NCBI GenBank assembly: GCA_946480825.1
Contig: CAMLLG010000130.1
Coordinates: 1 to 5,523 of the forward strand
Direction: 5' to 3'
Source of the DNA: an uncultured Lysobacteraceae bacterium
GTDB lineage: Bacteria > Pseudomonadota > Gammaproteobacteria > Xanthomonadales > Xanthomonadaceae
Length of the DNA: 5,523 nucleotides
The position numbers and the translations under genes were made by a program. The notes under the pieces were generated by a model. It saw only the letters and a program-made list of their open reading frames with translations, had not been told where the DNA came from and did no database searches. Positions 1 through 5,523 of this stretch are shown piece by piece. Numbering within the stretch: position 1 is the stretch's first letter; each line of letters opens with the position of its first letter.

Positions 1-1227
1 CGCTGGGGCGACTACTACCAGATGACCGTGGATCCGGTCGACGACTGCACCTTCTGGTTCGTGGGCATGTATCGTCCCACCGGCGGTTGGCAGACGCGCA
101 TCCAGGACTTCAAGTTCCCGTCCTGCAGCGGCGTGGACACGTACACGATCTCCGGCGCCATCACCACCGCCGGCGGCGCCGGCATCGCCGGCGTCACCGT
201 CGGCACCGGCAGCAACAGCACCACCACCAACGCCAGCGGCGCCTATACGCTGTCGGGCATGGTCAACGGCACCTACACGCTCACGCCGTCGCTCGGTGCG
301 TACACCTTCTCGCCGGCCAGCCGCAGCGTCACCGTGGCCGACGCGAACGTCACCGGCCAGAACTTCACGGGCACTGCGCCGCCGAACGTGCCGCCGGTCG
401 CGAACTTCACGTTCACCACCAGCGGTCTGACCGCGTCGTTCACCGATACCTCCACCGACAGCGACGGCAGCATCGCGTCGCGCAGCTGGAACTTCGGCGA
501 CGGCACCACGTCGACCGTGACCAATCCGACCAAGACCTACGCTGCGGCCGGGACCTATTCGGTCGTGCTGACCGTGACCGACAACAGCGGTGCGACCAGC
601 ACGAAGACCAGCGCGGTGACGGTGGTGGCTCCGAACGTGCCGCCGGTCGCGAACTTCACGTTCACCACCAGCGGTCTGACCGCGTCGTTCACAGATACCT
701 CCACCGACAGCGACGGCAGCATCGCGTCGCGCAGTTGGAACTTCGGCGACGGCACCACGTCGACAACGGCCAATCCGGTCAAGAACTACGCGGGTTCGGG
801 TACCTACAGCGTCACCCTCACCGTGACCGACAACAGCGGCGCCACCAACGCCAGGACCAGTTCGGTGACCGTGAATGCGCCGGGGACCCAGACCTACACC
901 AACAACACCGATTATCCGATCGCCGACAATTCCACGGTCAACAGCCCGATCCGGGTCAACGGCCGCAGCGGAAACGCGCCGAACAACACGCAGGTGGCGG
1001 TGAACATCCTGCATACCTACATCGGCGACCTGCGCGTCAGCCTGATCGCGCCGGACGGCACCGCCTACGTGCTGCACGATCGCACGGGCAACAGCGCCGA
1101 CAACATCATCACGACCTACAGCGTGGATCTGTCGTCCGAGACGATCAAGGGCAACTGGCGGCTGCGCGTCAACGACAACTCCAACGCCGATACCGGTCGC
1201 ATCGATAGCTGGAGCATCACGTTCTGA
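1..1227 (+). CDS. C-terminal part of a secreted multidomain protein (CarboxypepD_reg-like, 2x PKD, P domain); 5' end outside window
   Basis: Reading frame 1 is open from the first base to the TGA at 1225-1227, giving 408 residues and no visible start. Residues 1-47 form an unassigned segment rich in aromatics and Asp, with motifs RWGDYYQMTVDP and DDCTFWF and ending in FKFPSC. Residues 48-124 look like a carboxypeptidase-regulatory-like beta-sandwich (ISGAITTAGG, GVTV, NASGAYTLSG). Residues 128-210 and 211-293 are two PKD domains, each with the WNFGDG signature and a GTYSV..LTVTDN strand. Residues 297-408 are a P/Homo B domain (VNILHTYIGDLRV, APDG, SADN, final SWSITF). In known families PKD and P domains are non-catalytic beta modules of exported enzymes that aid folding, stability or substrate contact. 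The catalytic region, if any, lies upstream, so the activity cannot be named. A similar tail on the two downstream peptidases suggests an extracellular hydrolase or substrate-binding protein. The domain calls are strong and the overall function is unknown. Confidence 0.9.
   Translation, partial: RWGDYYQMTVDPVDDCTFWFVGMYRPTGGWQTRIQDFKFPSCSGVDTYTISGAITTAGGAGIAGVTVGTGSNSTTTNASGAYTLSGMVNGTYTLTPSLGAYTFSPASRSVTVADANVTGQNFTGTAPPNVPPVANFTFTTSGLTASFTDTSTDSDGSIASRSWNFGDGTTSTVTNPTKTYAAAGTYSVVLTVTDNSGATSTKTSAVTVVAPNVPPVANFTFTTSGLTASFTDTSTDSDGSIASRSWNFGDGTTSTTANPVKNYAGSGTYSVTLTVTDNSGATNARTSSVTVNAPGTQTYTNNTDYPIADNSTVNSPIRVNGRSGNAPNNTQVAVNILHTYIGDLRVSLIAPDGTAYVLHDRTGNSADNIITTYSVDLSSETIKGNWRLRVNDNSNADTGRIDSWSITF
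382..515 (+). repeat. Direct repeat copy 1 (first half of PKD domain 1)
   Basis: This 134-bp segment matches 631-764 at an offset of 249 bp (83 codons) with two mismatches, C444/A693 and C486/T735. Both fall in third codon positions and are synonymous (Thr, Ser). It encodes the N-terminal half of the first PKD domain, from PNVPPVANF through the WNFGDGTTST motif. Confidence 0.95.
631..764 (+). repeat. Direct repeat copy 2 (first half of PKD domain 2)
   Basis: This is the partner of 382-515 and encodes an identical peptide. The similarity stops abruptly at 764. The next 115 bp, the second half of the PKD domain, differ from copy 1 at about 34 positions by hand count. The repeat therefore covers only part of each domain. 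Confidence 0.95.
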
Positions 1228-1258
1228 CGCTGCTCGATGAGGTTTCTCGATATGTCTG

Positions 1259-1284
1259 GCAATGACGTCCAGCAATGACGTCAT
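1259..1284. repeat. Short tandem direct repeat with a TGACGTCA palindrome
   Basis: GCAATGACGTC occurs at 1259-1269 and again at 1272-1282, a 13-bp period. The second copy extends into the 10-bp perfect palindrome ATGACGTCAT at 1275-1284. It lies between the stop codon of the first gene and its terminator, so it would be in the 3' untranslated part of that transcript. No function is assigned; it could be a protein-binding site or simple slippage. Confidence 0.6.
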
Positions 1285-1307
1285 GCGATGGCGTCCCGCG
1301 AGGATCG

Positions 1308-1336
1308 AAGCCCCGGCGCGAGCCGGGGCTTTTTTT
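1308..1336 (+). terminator. Rho-independent terminator of the first gene
   Basis: A perfect 9-bp stem, AGCCCCGGC (1309-1317) with GCCGGGGCT (1322-1330), encloses a GCGA tetraloop of the stable GNRA type. It runs directly into seven T residues (1330-1336). One further A-T pair (1308/1331) is possible. It sits about 80 bases after the stop at 1227, the expected place to end transcription of the first gene and to separate it from the subtilase gene. Confidence 0.93.
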
Positions 1337-1370
1337 GCGCGCGCATTTTCCCGGTGCCGTGTATTTCGCG

Positions 1371-1389
1371 GCATCGCGTTTCGCGATGC
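1371..1389. repeat. Perfect inverted repeat (8-bp arms, TTT loop)
   Basis: GCATCGCG (1371-1378) and CGCGATGC (1382-1389) are exact reverse complements around TTT. No T-run follows on either strand, so it does not look like an intrinsic terminator. It lies about 35 bp past the first gene's terminator. It may be a protein-binding dyad or a structured RNA element; its role is unknown. Confidence 0.6.
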
Positions 1390-1709
1390 GTTGAAAATAT
1401 CGAACCCGGAAGCGCGATGTCTCCGAGACGGCGTGCGCGTTTTTCGGCGCACCATCCGCCGGAAATCCAAGCTTTTCGAGGCGAATCAAAAAAGACGGTA
1501 AAACATGCGGTTTTACGCGATCGAATCCGCGACGCGAACCAACGTCGGCATGCGGCCGTGGCGCGCGCGGTGCGGATATTTGGATACGTGGATGTATGTT
1601 GCCGTATGGAAAAATCGCCCTGCGGCGTGCGTTCGCGCGATGTTGCGATGCCGCTTGATCCGTGGGTGAAACTCGCATACGTTTGCAGAGCGGATTCAGG
1701 GGAAATGCA

Positions 1710-1750
1710 GCATCGTCGATGGCCATGGAGCCAGGTTCCATCGTCGATGC
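1710..1750. promoter_or_regulatory. Imperfect inverted repeat upstream of the subtilase gene, possible operator or leader hairpin
   Basis: GCATCGTCGATGG (1710-1722) and CCATCGTCGATGC (1738-1750) pair in 12 of 13 positions, with only the centre mismatched, across a 15-nt spacer. Each arm is itself nearly palindromic, so the pair also reads as a direct repeat of CATCGTCGATG. It lies about 155 bp before the GTG start. The symmetry would suit a dimeric or tetrameric regulator or an mRNA leader hairpin. The sequence is seen directly; the regulatory role is inference. Confidence 0.4.
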
Positions 1751-1893
1751 GCGAGCGGGGCGGGGCGCATCGGGGCGCCTTCCGTTCGCGGGCTGCAGAC
1801 GATCCGCACAACGCGCATCACGTCCTGTCCCGTGCCGCTTCTTCGGTGCGTTCCGCGGTGCGCTTCCACAATCATCTGCCATGACCATCCATG

Positions 1894-1899
1894 AAGGAG
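1894..1899 (+). promoter_or_regulatory. Ribosome binding site that fixes the subtilase start at GTG 1905
   Basis: AAGGAG at 1894-1899 lies 5 nt before GTG 1905, an ideal Shine-Dalgarno spacing. The in-frame ATG at 1881 lies upstream of this site and has no comparable purine-rich motif before it. Starting at 1905 gives a textbook signal peptide beginning MNRR. Confidence 0.8.
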
Positions 1900-1904
1900 T
1901 GACC

Positions 1905-3452
1905 GTGAATCGCCGAGTCTCACTGTTGTCTGCAGCCATTGGTGCATCGCTTCTCGTCGCAGCTCTCCCGGCGTTCTCCGCCGATCTGCGTACGGCGAAC
2001 AATCCCGTTCCGGGCCGTTATATCGTCGTCCTCAAGCAGGAAGCCGCCAGTCTCGCCAACGAGCGCAGCAGCGCCGCGCGCGTCTCCGCTGTCGCCAACG
2101 ACATGGCCGGCAAGCATCGCGCCCGCGTGAAGCGCAGCTTCGAACACGCGCTGCGCGGCTTCGTCGCCGAAGCCGACGATGCGGCGCTGGCAAAACTGCT
2201 GGCGGACCCGCGCGTCGCCTACGTCGAAGAAGACGGCATCGTCACGGTCAACGCCACCCAGAGCGGCGCGACCTGGGGCATCGACCGCACCGATCAGCGC
2301 AATCTCCCGCTCAGCGGCACCTACACCTACGACACCACGGCGGCCGGCGTGCACGCCTACATCATCGACACCGGCATCCTCACCGGCCACACCCAGTTCA
2401 CCGGCCGCATGGGCAATGGCTTCCGCGCCATCGCCGACGACGGTCGCGGCACCAGCGACTGCAACGGCCACGGCACGCACGTCGCCGGCACGGTCGGCGG
2501 CACCACCTGGGGCATCGCCAAGGGCGTGACCCTGCATCCGGTGCGCGTCTTCGGTTGCGGCAACAGCGGTTCCAATTCCGACATCATCGCCGGCATCGAC
2601 TGGGTCGCGCAGAATCGCATCCTGCCCGCCGTGGCCAACATGAGCCTCGGCGGCGGTGCGTCGCAGGCCACCGACGATGCCGTCAACCGTCTGATCAGCG
2701 CCGGCGTCGTCGCTGTCGTCGCCGCCGGCAACAGCAACGCCAACGCCTGCAACTACTCGCCGGCGCGCACGCCGAACGCGATCACCGTCGGTTCCACCAC
2801 CAGCACCGACGCACGTTCGTCGTTCTCCAACTTCGGCAGCTGCCTCGACATCTTCGCGCCCGGTTCGTCGATCGTCTCCGCCGGCATTTCCAGCACCAGC
2901 GGGCAGGCCACGCTCAGCGGCACCTCGATGGCGGCGCCGCACGTCGCCGGCGTCGCCGCGCTGTACCTGGCGAACAACGCCAGCGCCACGCCGTCGCAGG
3001 TCGCCTCCGCGCTGATCAACAACTCGACCCCGAGCAAGGTCACCAGCGCCGGCACCGGTTCGCCGAATCGTCTGCTGTACTCGCTGTTCGGCTCCACGCC
3101 GCCGCCGACCGGCCAGACCTACACCAACAACGCCGATTACACGATCAGCGACAACGCCACCGTCAACAGCCCGATCACCGTGTCCGGCCGCACCGGCAAC
3201 GGTTCGGCGTCGACTCCGGTCGCGGTCAACATCGTCCACACCTATCGCGGCGATCTGGTGGTCGATCTGGTCGCGCCCGACGGCAGCGTCTTCAATCTGC
3301 TGAATCGTTCGGGCGGCAGCGCCGACAACGTCAACCAGACCTTCACGGTCAATCTGTCGGGCGAAGCCATGAACGGCACGTGGAACCTGCGCGTGCGCGA
3401 TGCCGCCGGCGGCGACGTTGGCTACATCAACAGCTGGAGCCTCACGTTCTGA
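1905..3452 (+). CDS. Secreted S8 subtilase (proteinase K/aqualysin type) with C-terminal P domain
   Basis: A 515-residue extracellular serine endopeptidase precursor. Residues 1-26 are a Sec signal peptide: MNRR, a hydrophobic core to about 22, and cleavage after AFSA. Residues 37-113 resemble an I9 propeptide chaperone (GRYIVVLK at the start, VAYVEEDGIV at the end). The mature enzyme probably begins at Ala117 (ATQSGATWGIDR), closely matching the aqualysin I N-terminus as I recall it. The triad is Asp155 (IIDTGI), His189 (NGHGTHVAG) and Ser341 (GTSMAAPH), with oxyanion Asn276 (AAGN). Cys186/Cys218 and Cys282/Cys313 have the spacing of the two aqualysin disulfides. The catalytic domain ends near SPNRLLYSLFG (386-396). 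A short TPPPTG linker leads to the P domain (404-515), ending SWSLTF. Its own RBS and flanking terminators suggest monocistronic expression. Type II secretion is likely but not shown here. An ATG start at 1881 would add 8 residues. Confidence 0.95.
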   Translation: MNRRVSLLSAAIGASLLVAALPAFSADLRTANNPVPGRYIVVLKQEAASLANERSSAARVSAVANDMAGKHRARVKRSFEHALRGFVAEADDAALAKLLADPRVAYVEEDGIVTVNATQSGATWGIDRTDQRNLPLSGTYTYDTTAAGVHAYIIDTGILTGHTQFTGRMGNGFRAIADDGRGTSDCNGHGTHVAGTVGGTTWGIAKGVTLHPVRVFGCGNSGSNSDIIAGIDWVAQNRILPAVANMSLGGGASQATDDAVNRLISAGVVAVVAAGNSNANACNYSPARTPNAITVGSTTSTDARSSFSNFGSCLDIFAPGSSIVSAGISSTSGQATLSGTSMAAPHVAGVAALYLANNASATPSQVASALINNSTPSKVTSAGTGSPNRLLYSLFGSTPPPTGQTYTNNADYTISDNATVNSPITVSGRTGNGSASTPVAVNIVHTYRGDLVVDLVAPDGSVFNLLNRSGGSADNVNQTFTVNLSGEAMNGTWNLRVRDAAGGDVGYINSWSLTF

Positions 3453-3489
3453 TTCATCCGGGGGACGCCTGCATCGCCGACCCCGACAC

Positions 3490-3524
3490 GACGCCTCCCG
3501 CCCTGCGGGAGGCGTCTTCGTTTG
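3490..3524 (+). terminator. Intrinsic terminator of the subtilase gene
   Basis: A perfect 12-bp GC-rich stem, GACGCCTCCCGC (3490-3501) with GCGGGAGGCGTC (3505-3516), closes a 3-nt loop. A moderately T-rich tail, TTCGTTTG, follows. It begins 38 bases after the subtilase stop codon and separates that gene from the aminopeptidase. The tail is interrupted by C and G, so termination may be less complete than at 1308-1336. Confidence 0.85.
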
Positions 3525-3565
3525 TGGGGCGTGAACGCTGCGCAATCCCGATCGCGATTCCCGTC

Positions 3566-3599
3566 CGCATCGACGGCGATGCGCATCCCTGCCGGCAGG
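3566..3599. repeat. Hairpin plus 12-bp palindrome upstream of the aminopeptidase gene
   Basis: CGCATCG (3566-3572) pairs with CGATGCG (3577-3583) around ACGG. Four bases later the perfect palindrome CCTGCCGGCAGG occupies 3588-3599. Both lie about 115-145 bp before the aminopeptidase start, where operators or leader structures would sit. No recognisable -35/-10 pair is seen in 3525-3712. Function is not established. Confidence 0.4.
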
Positions 3600-3700
3600 C
3601 ATGGATGAGAAAAATCAGGGAGCGATGCGGAGCGCCGGCGATGGTCTGTCCATCGGCGGATGCACCGAGATCCATCACCGAACGGCGCAAGCCGAACTCA

Positions 3701-3709
3701 GGGAGAGAG
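3701..3709 (+). promoter_or_regulatory. Ribosome binding site of the aminopeptidase gene
   Basis: The purine-rich GGGAGAGAG at 3701-3709 includes GGAG at 3702-3705, 7 nt before ATG 3713. It supports that start over the next in-frame ATG at 3725. Confidence 0.75.
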
Positions 3710-3712
3710 TCC

Positions 3713-5523
3713 ATGAAATCCGCAATGAAATCGTTCGTGTGGCTGGCCGCTGTCGTCCTCGTCTGCGGGCCGGCCTCCGCGCAGTCGCATCGCGAACCGC
3801 ACGCGCATGCGGACGCCGAACTGGCGTCGATGCGCCTGGAGCGCGATCCGTTCGCGCCGGTCTACGTGGTGATGTCGCGCAGCAGCTACGACGGCATGCG
3901 CGATCTGGTGCCCGCGGGCGTGGCCAGGGCCGACGGCGCCGGCACCGCGCTGGTGGTCTCGAAGATCCGCGCCCATCAGCTCAGCCAGGTGTCGGAACGC
4001 ATCCACGTGCGCGAACAACGCTGCGGCGGCTTCTTCGCGTTCGCCAGCCGTGAGGCGGCCGATGCGTTCGTGCGCAACGACCGTTCGGCGCAGGGCATCG
4101 CGCGCAAGGCCGCGCTCGCCGCCTACAGCATCGACAATCAGGCGACGGTCGATCCGTGGCTGTCGCTGGTGCAGCACGCCAACATCCACAACACCATCAG
4201 CACGCTCTCGACATATCAGAACCGCTATTACGCCAGCACCACCGGCCGCGCCTCGGCCGAATGGATCCGCACCACCTGGCAGGGGCTCGCGGGCAGTCGC
4301 GCCGATGTGACCTCCGAACTGTCGACCTGCGGCAACTGCTCCACCCAGCCGTCGGTGATCCTCACCATCCAGGGCGTGGAACTCCCGGGCGAGATCGTCG
4401 TGCTCGGCGCGCACCTGGATTCGATCAACGGCAGTGCCGGCGGCAGTCTGACCCAGCGCGCGCCGGGCGCCGACGACGATGCGTCCGGCATCGCGACCCT
4501 GACCGAAGTGCTGCGGATCGCGATGGCCAACGGCTGGCGGCCGAAGCGCACCGTGAAGTTCATCGGTTACGCCGCCGAAGAAGTCGGTCTGCGCGGTTCC
4601 AACGCGATCGCGCAGGCGCACCGCGCGGCGAACGCGAACGTGGTCGCCGTGCTGCAGTTGGACATGACCAACTATCGTTCCGGCGGCGGCGTGGACATGC
4701 GTCTGGTCTCGGATTACTCGAACGCCGACATGAAGACGTTCCTGACCAATCTGTTCGACGCCTATCTCGCACCGCGCGGCATGACCCGCGGCACCTATAC
4801 CTGCGGATACGGCTGCTCCGATCACGCGTCGTGGACCAGCGCGGGCTATCCGTCGGCGATGTTCTTCGAAGCCGGCACAGGCGCCACCTCGGGCGGGTCG
4901 TACAACCCCTACATCCACACCGCCAACGACACGCTGGCGAACATGGGCAACTCCGCGCAGAACAGCGCGAAATTCGCGCAGCTCGGCCTGGCCTTCCTCG
5001 GCGAAGCGGCGAAGACCGCGGGCGCCGGCGGCAATGCGGCGCCGGTCGCGGGGTTCACGTCCACCGCCAGCGGTCTCACCGTGGCGTTCGTGGATACGTC
5101 CACCGACAGTGACGGCAGCATCGTCTCCCGGAGCTGGAATTTCGGCGACGGCACCACCTCCACCGCGACCAATCCATCGAAGAGCTACGCGACAGCGGGT
5201 ACCTACACGGTCGCATTGACCGTCACCGACAACGGCGGCGCCGGCAACATGGCCAGCCGTTCGATCACGGTCGACAGCGGCGGCGCGCAGACCTACACCA
5301 ACGGCACCGACCATGCGATCGCCGACAACGCCACGGTCAACAGCCCGATCACGGTCTCCGGCCGCAGCGGCAACGCCGGTACCGCGGTGCCGGTCGCAGT
5401 CAATATCATCCACACCTACAGGGGCGACCTGAAGGTGGATCTGGTCGCGCCGGACGGCAGCGTCTACGTGCTGCACAACCGTTCGGGCGGCAGCGCCGAC
5501 AACATCAACCAGACCTACACGGT
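3713..5523 (+). CDS. Secreted M28 zinc aminopeptidase with PKD and P domains; 3' end outside window
   Basis: Frame 2 stays open from ATG 3713 to the window edge, giving 603 complete codons and no stop. Residues 1-23 are a Sec signal peptide (MKSAMKSF, hydrophobic core, cleavage after ASA). Cys18 is preceded by Val, so a lipoprotein signal is unlikely. Residues 24-145 look like an N-terminal pro-region. The M28 domain spans about 146-432 and resembles Vibrio proteolyticus leucyl aminopeptidase. Its zinc ligands are His234 (GAHLDS), bridging Asp255 (GADDDASG), Glu290 with general base Glu289 (YAAEEVGLRGS), Asp317 (QLDMTNY) and His401 (YIHTANDT). Cys364/Cys368 (TCGYGCSDHASW) match the family disulfide. 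A PKD domain (441-520, WNFGDG) and a P domain (from 526, cut at 603) follow. The expected activity is release of N-terminal, typically hydrophobic, residues from extracellular peptides. The exact specificity is inference. Roughly 35 more residues would complete the P domain. Confidence 0.94.
   Translation, partial: MKSAMKSFVWLAAVVLVCGPASAQSHREPHAHADAELASMRLERDPFAPVYVVMSRSSYDGMRDLVPAGVARADGAGTALVVSKIRAHQLSQVSERIHVREQRCGGFFAFASREAADAFVRNDRSAQGIARKAALAAYSIDNQATVDPWLSLVQHANIHNTISTLSTYQNRYYASTTGRASAEWIRTTWQGLAGSRADVTSELSTCGNCSTQPSVILTIQGVELPGEIVVLGAHLDSINGSAGGSLTQRAPGADDDASGIATLTEVLRIAMANGWRPKRTVKFIGYAAEEVGLRGSNAIAQAHRAANANVVAVLQLDMTNYRSGGGVDMRLVSDYSNADMKTFLTNLFDAYLAPRGMTRGTYTCGYGCSDHASWTSAGYPSAMFFEAGTGATSGGSYNPYIHTANDTLANMGNSAQNSAKFAQLGLAFLGEAAKTAGAGGNAAPVAGFTSTASGLTVAFVDTSTDSDGSIVSRSWNFGDGTTSTATNPSKSYATAGTYTVALTVTDNGGAGNMASRSITVDSGGAQTYTNGTDHAIADNATVNSPITVSGRSGNAGTAVPVAVNIIHTYRGDLKVDLVAPDGSVYVLHNRSGGSADNINQTYT

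Larger units (their letters stand above)
1337..1880. other. Long intergenic region with dyad elements, no convincing gene
   Basis: Frames open here translate to Arg/Cys/Ala-rich peptides with no domain-like pattern and no good ribosome binding site. Part of the stretch (about 1390-1620) is visibly more AT-rich than the flanking genes. It contains a perfect hairpin at 1371-1389, a 7-bp A/T-rich hairpin at 1498-1516 (GTAAAAC/GTTTTAC, 5-nt loop), and a large imperfect inverted repeat at 1710-1750. The only promoter-like pair I can point to is TTGATC (1655-1660) with TACGTT (1678-1683) at 17-bp spacing, and its -10 is poor. The region probably carries the subtilase promoter and a 5' leader. I see no tRNA or riboswitch pattern. 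Confidence 0.5.

Noticed and set aside
382..879. CRISPR-like or mobile repeat
   Set aside because: The repeat is an in-frame 83-codon protein domain duplication, with no short spaced repeats, no terminal inverted repeats and no target-site duplication.
87..1208. Plus-strand open frame of 373 codons inside the first gene
   Set aside because: Its translation is a His/Arg/Gln-rich repeat created by reading the PKD codons out of frame. Frame 1 gives clear PKD and P domains.
1288..1884. Plus-strand open frame in the intergenic region
   Set aside because: It begins before and reads through the intrinsic terminator, and its product is Arg/Cys-rich with no family resemblance.
1662..1904. N-terminal extension of the subtilase to an ATG at 1662
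   Set aside because: The added 81 residues are Arg/Gly/Ala-rich and would bury the signal peptide. A good Shine-Dalgarno sequence sits directly before GTG 1905.
1217..2002. Minus-strand open frame across the intergenic region
   Set aside because: There is no domain signal or convincing ribosome binding site. It overlaps the terminator and the subtilase start region.
1920..3602. Long minus-strand open frame opposite the subtilase
   Set aside because: It mirrors the subtilase codons in GC-rich DNA. Its translation is low-complexity Arg/Gly/Asp/Val-rich with no motif, while the plus strand encodes a complete enzyme with all catalytic residues.
3764..3766. Lipoprotein cysteine in the aminopeptidase signal peptide
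   Set aside because: The residue before the Cys is Val, which does not fit the lipobox requirement for Gly, Ala or Ser, while ASA five residues later gives a standard signal peptidase I site.
4156..5112. Plus-strand open frame of 318 codons inside the aminopeptidase gene
   Set aside because: It is a +1-type shadow of the real frame, Arg-rich and motif-free. The frame starting at 3713 carries all M28 metal ligands through the same stretch.
3698..5476. Long minus-strand open frame opposite the aminopeptidase
   Set aside because: Same shadow effect. The product is Arg/Gly/Ala/His-rich without a recognisable domain, and the opposite strand has a full M28-PKD-P architecture.

Overview
The window is GC-rich bacterial DNA carrying three consecutive plus-strand genes for large exported proteins. 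All three share one architecture: an N-terminal functional region followed by C-terminal adhesion-type beta domains, with a proprotein-convertase P (P/Homo B) domain at the far C-terminus wherever the end is visible. Sec signal peptides, an aqualysin/proteinase K-type subtilase, a Vibrio-type M28 aminopeptidase, and PKD plus P-domain tails together suggest a proteolytic Gram-negative gammaproteobacterium, most likely a Lysobacter/Xanthomonadaceae relative. The taxonomic call is inference from protein style, not from a marker gene.

Layout: (1) 1-1227 is the 3' part of a gene whose start lies outside the window. It encodes an unassigned segment, a carboxypeptidase-regulatory-like domain, two PKD domains that are nearly identical over their first halves, and a P domain. 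A strong intrinsic terminator follows at 1308-1336. (2) 1337-1904 has no convincing gene but holds several dyad-symmetric elements. (3) 1905-3452 is a complete S8 peptidase with signal peptide, I9-type propeptide, proteinase K-like catalytic core with four cysteines, and P domain. It starts at a GTG behind a good ribosome binding site and is followed by a perfect 12-bp terminator hairpin at 3490-3516. (4) 3713 to the window end is an M28 zinc aminopeptidase with signal peptide, N-terminal pro-region, complete metal-ligand set, PKD domain and a P domain cut off by the window edge.

The two peptidases plausibly cooperate outside the cell. The subtilase would make internal cuts and the aminopeptidase would trim the resulting N-termini; the subtilase might also remove the aminopeptidase propeptide. 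Terminators after the first two genes suggest separate transcription units rather than one operon. The most notable features are the reuse of closely related P and PKD modules on unrelated N-terminal regions, and a sharply bounded homogenised segment within the PKD repeat of gene 1. I see no evidence of a wholly new system, mobile element, CRISPR array or RNA gene.
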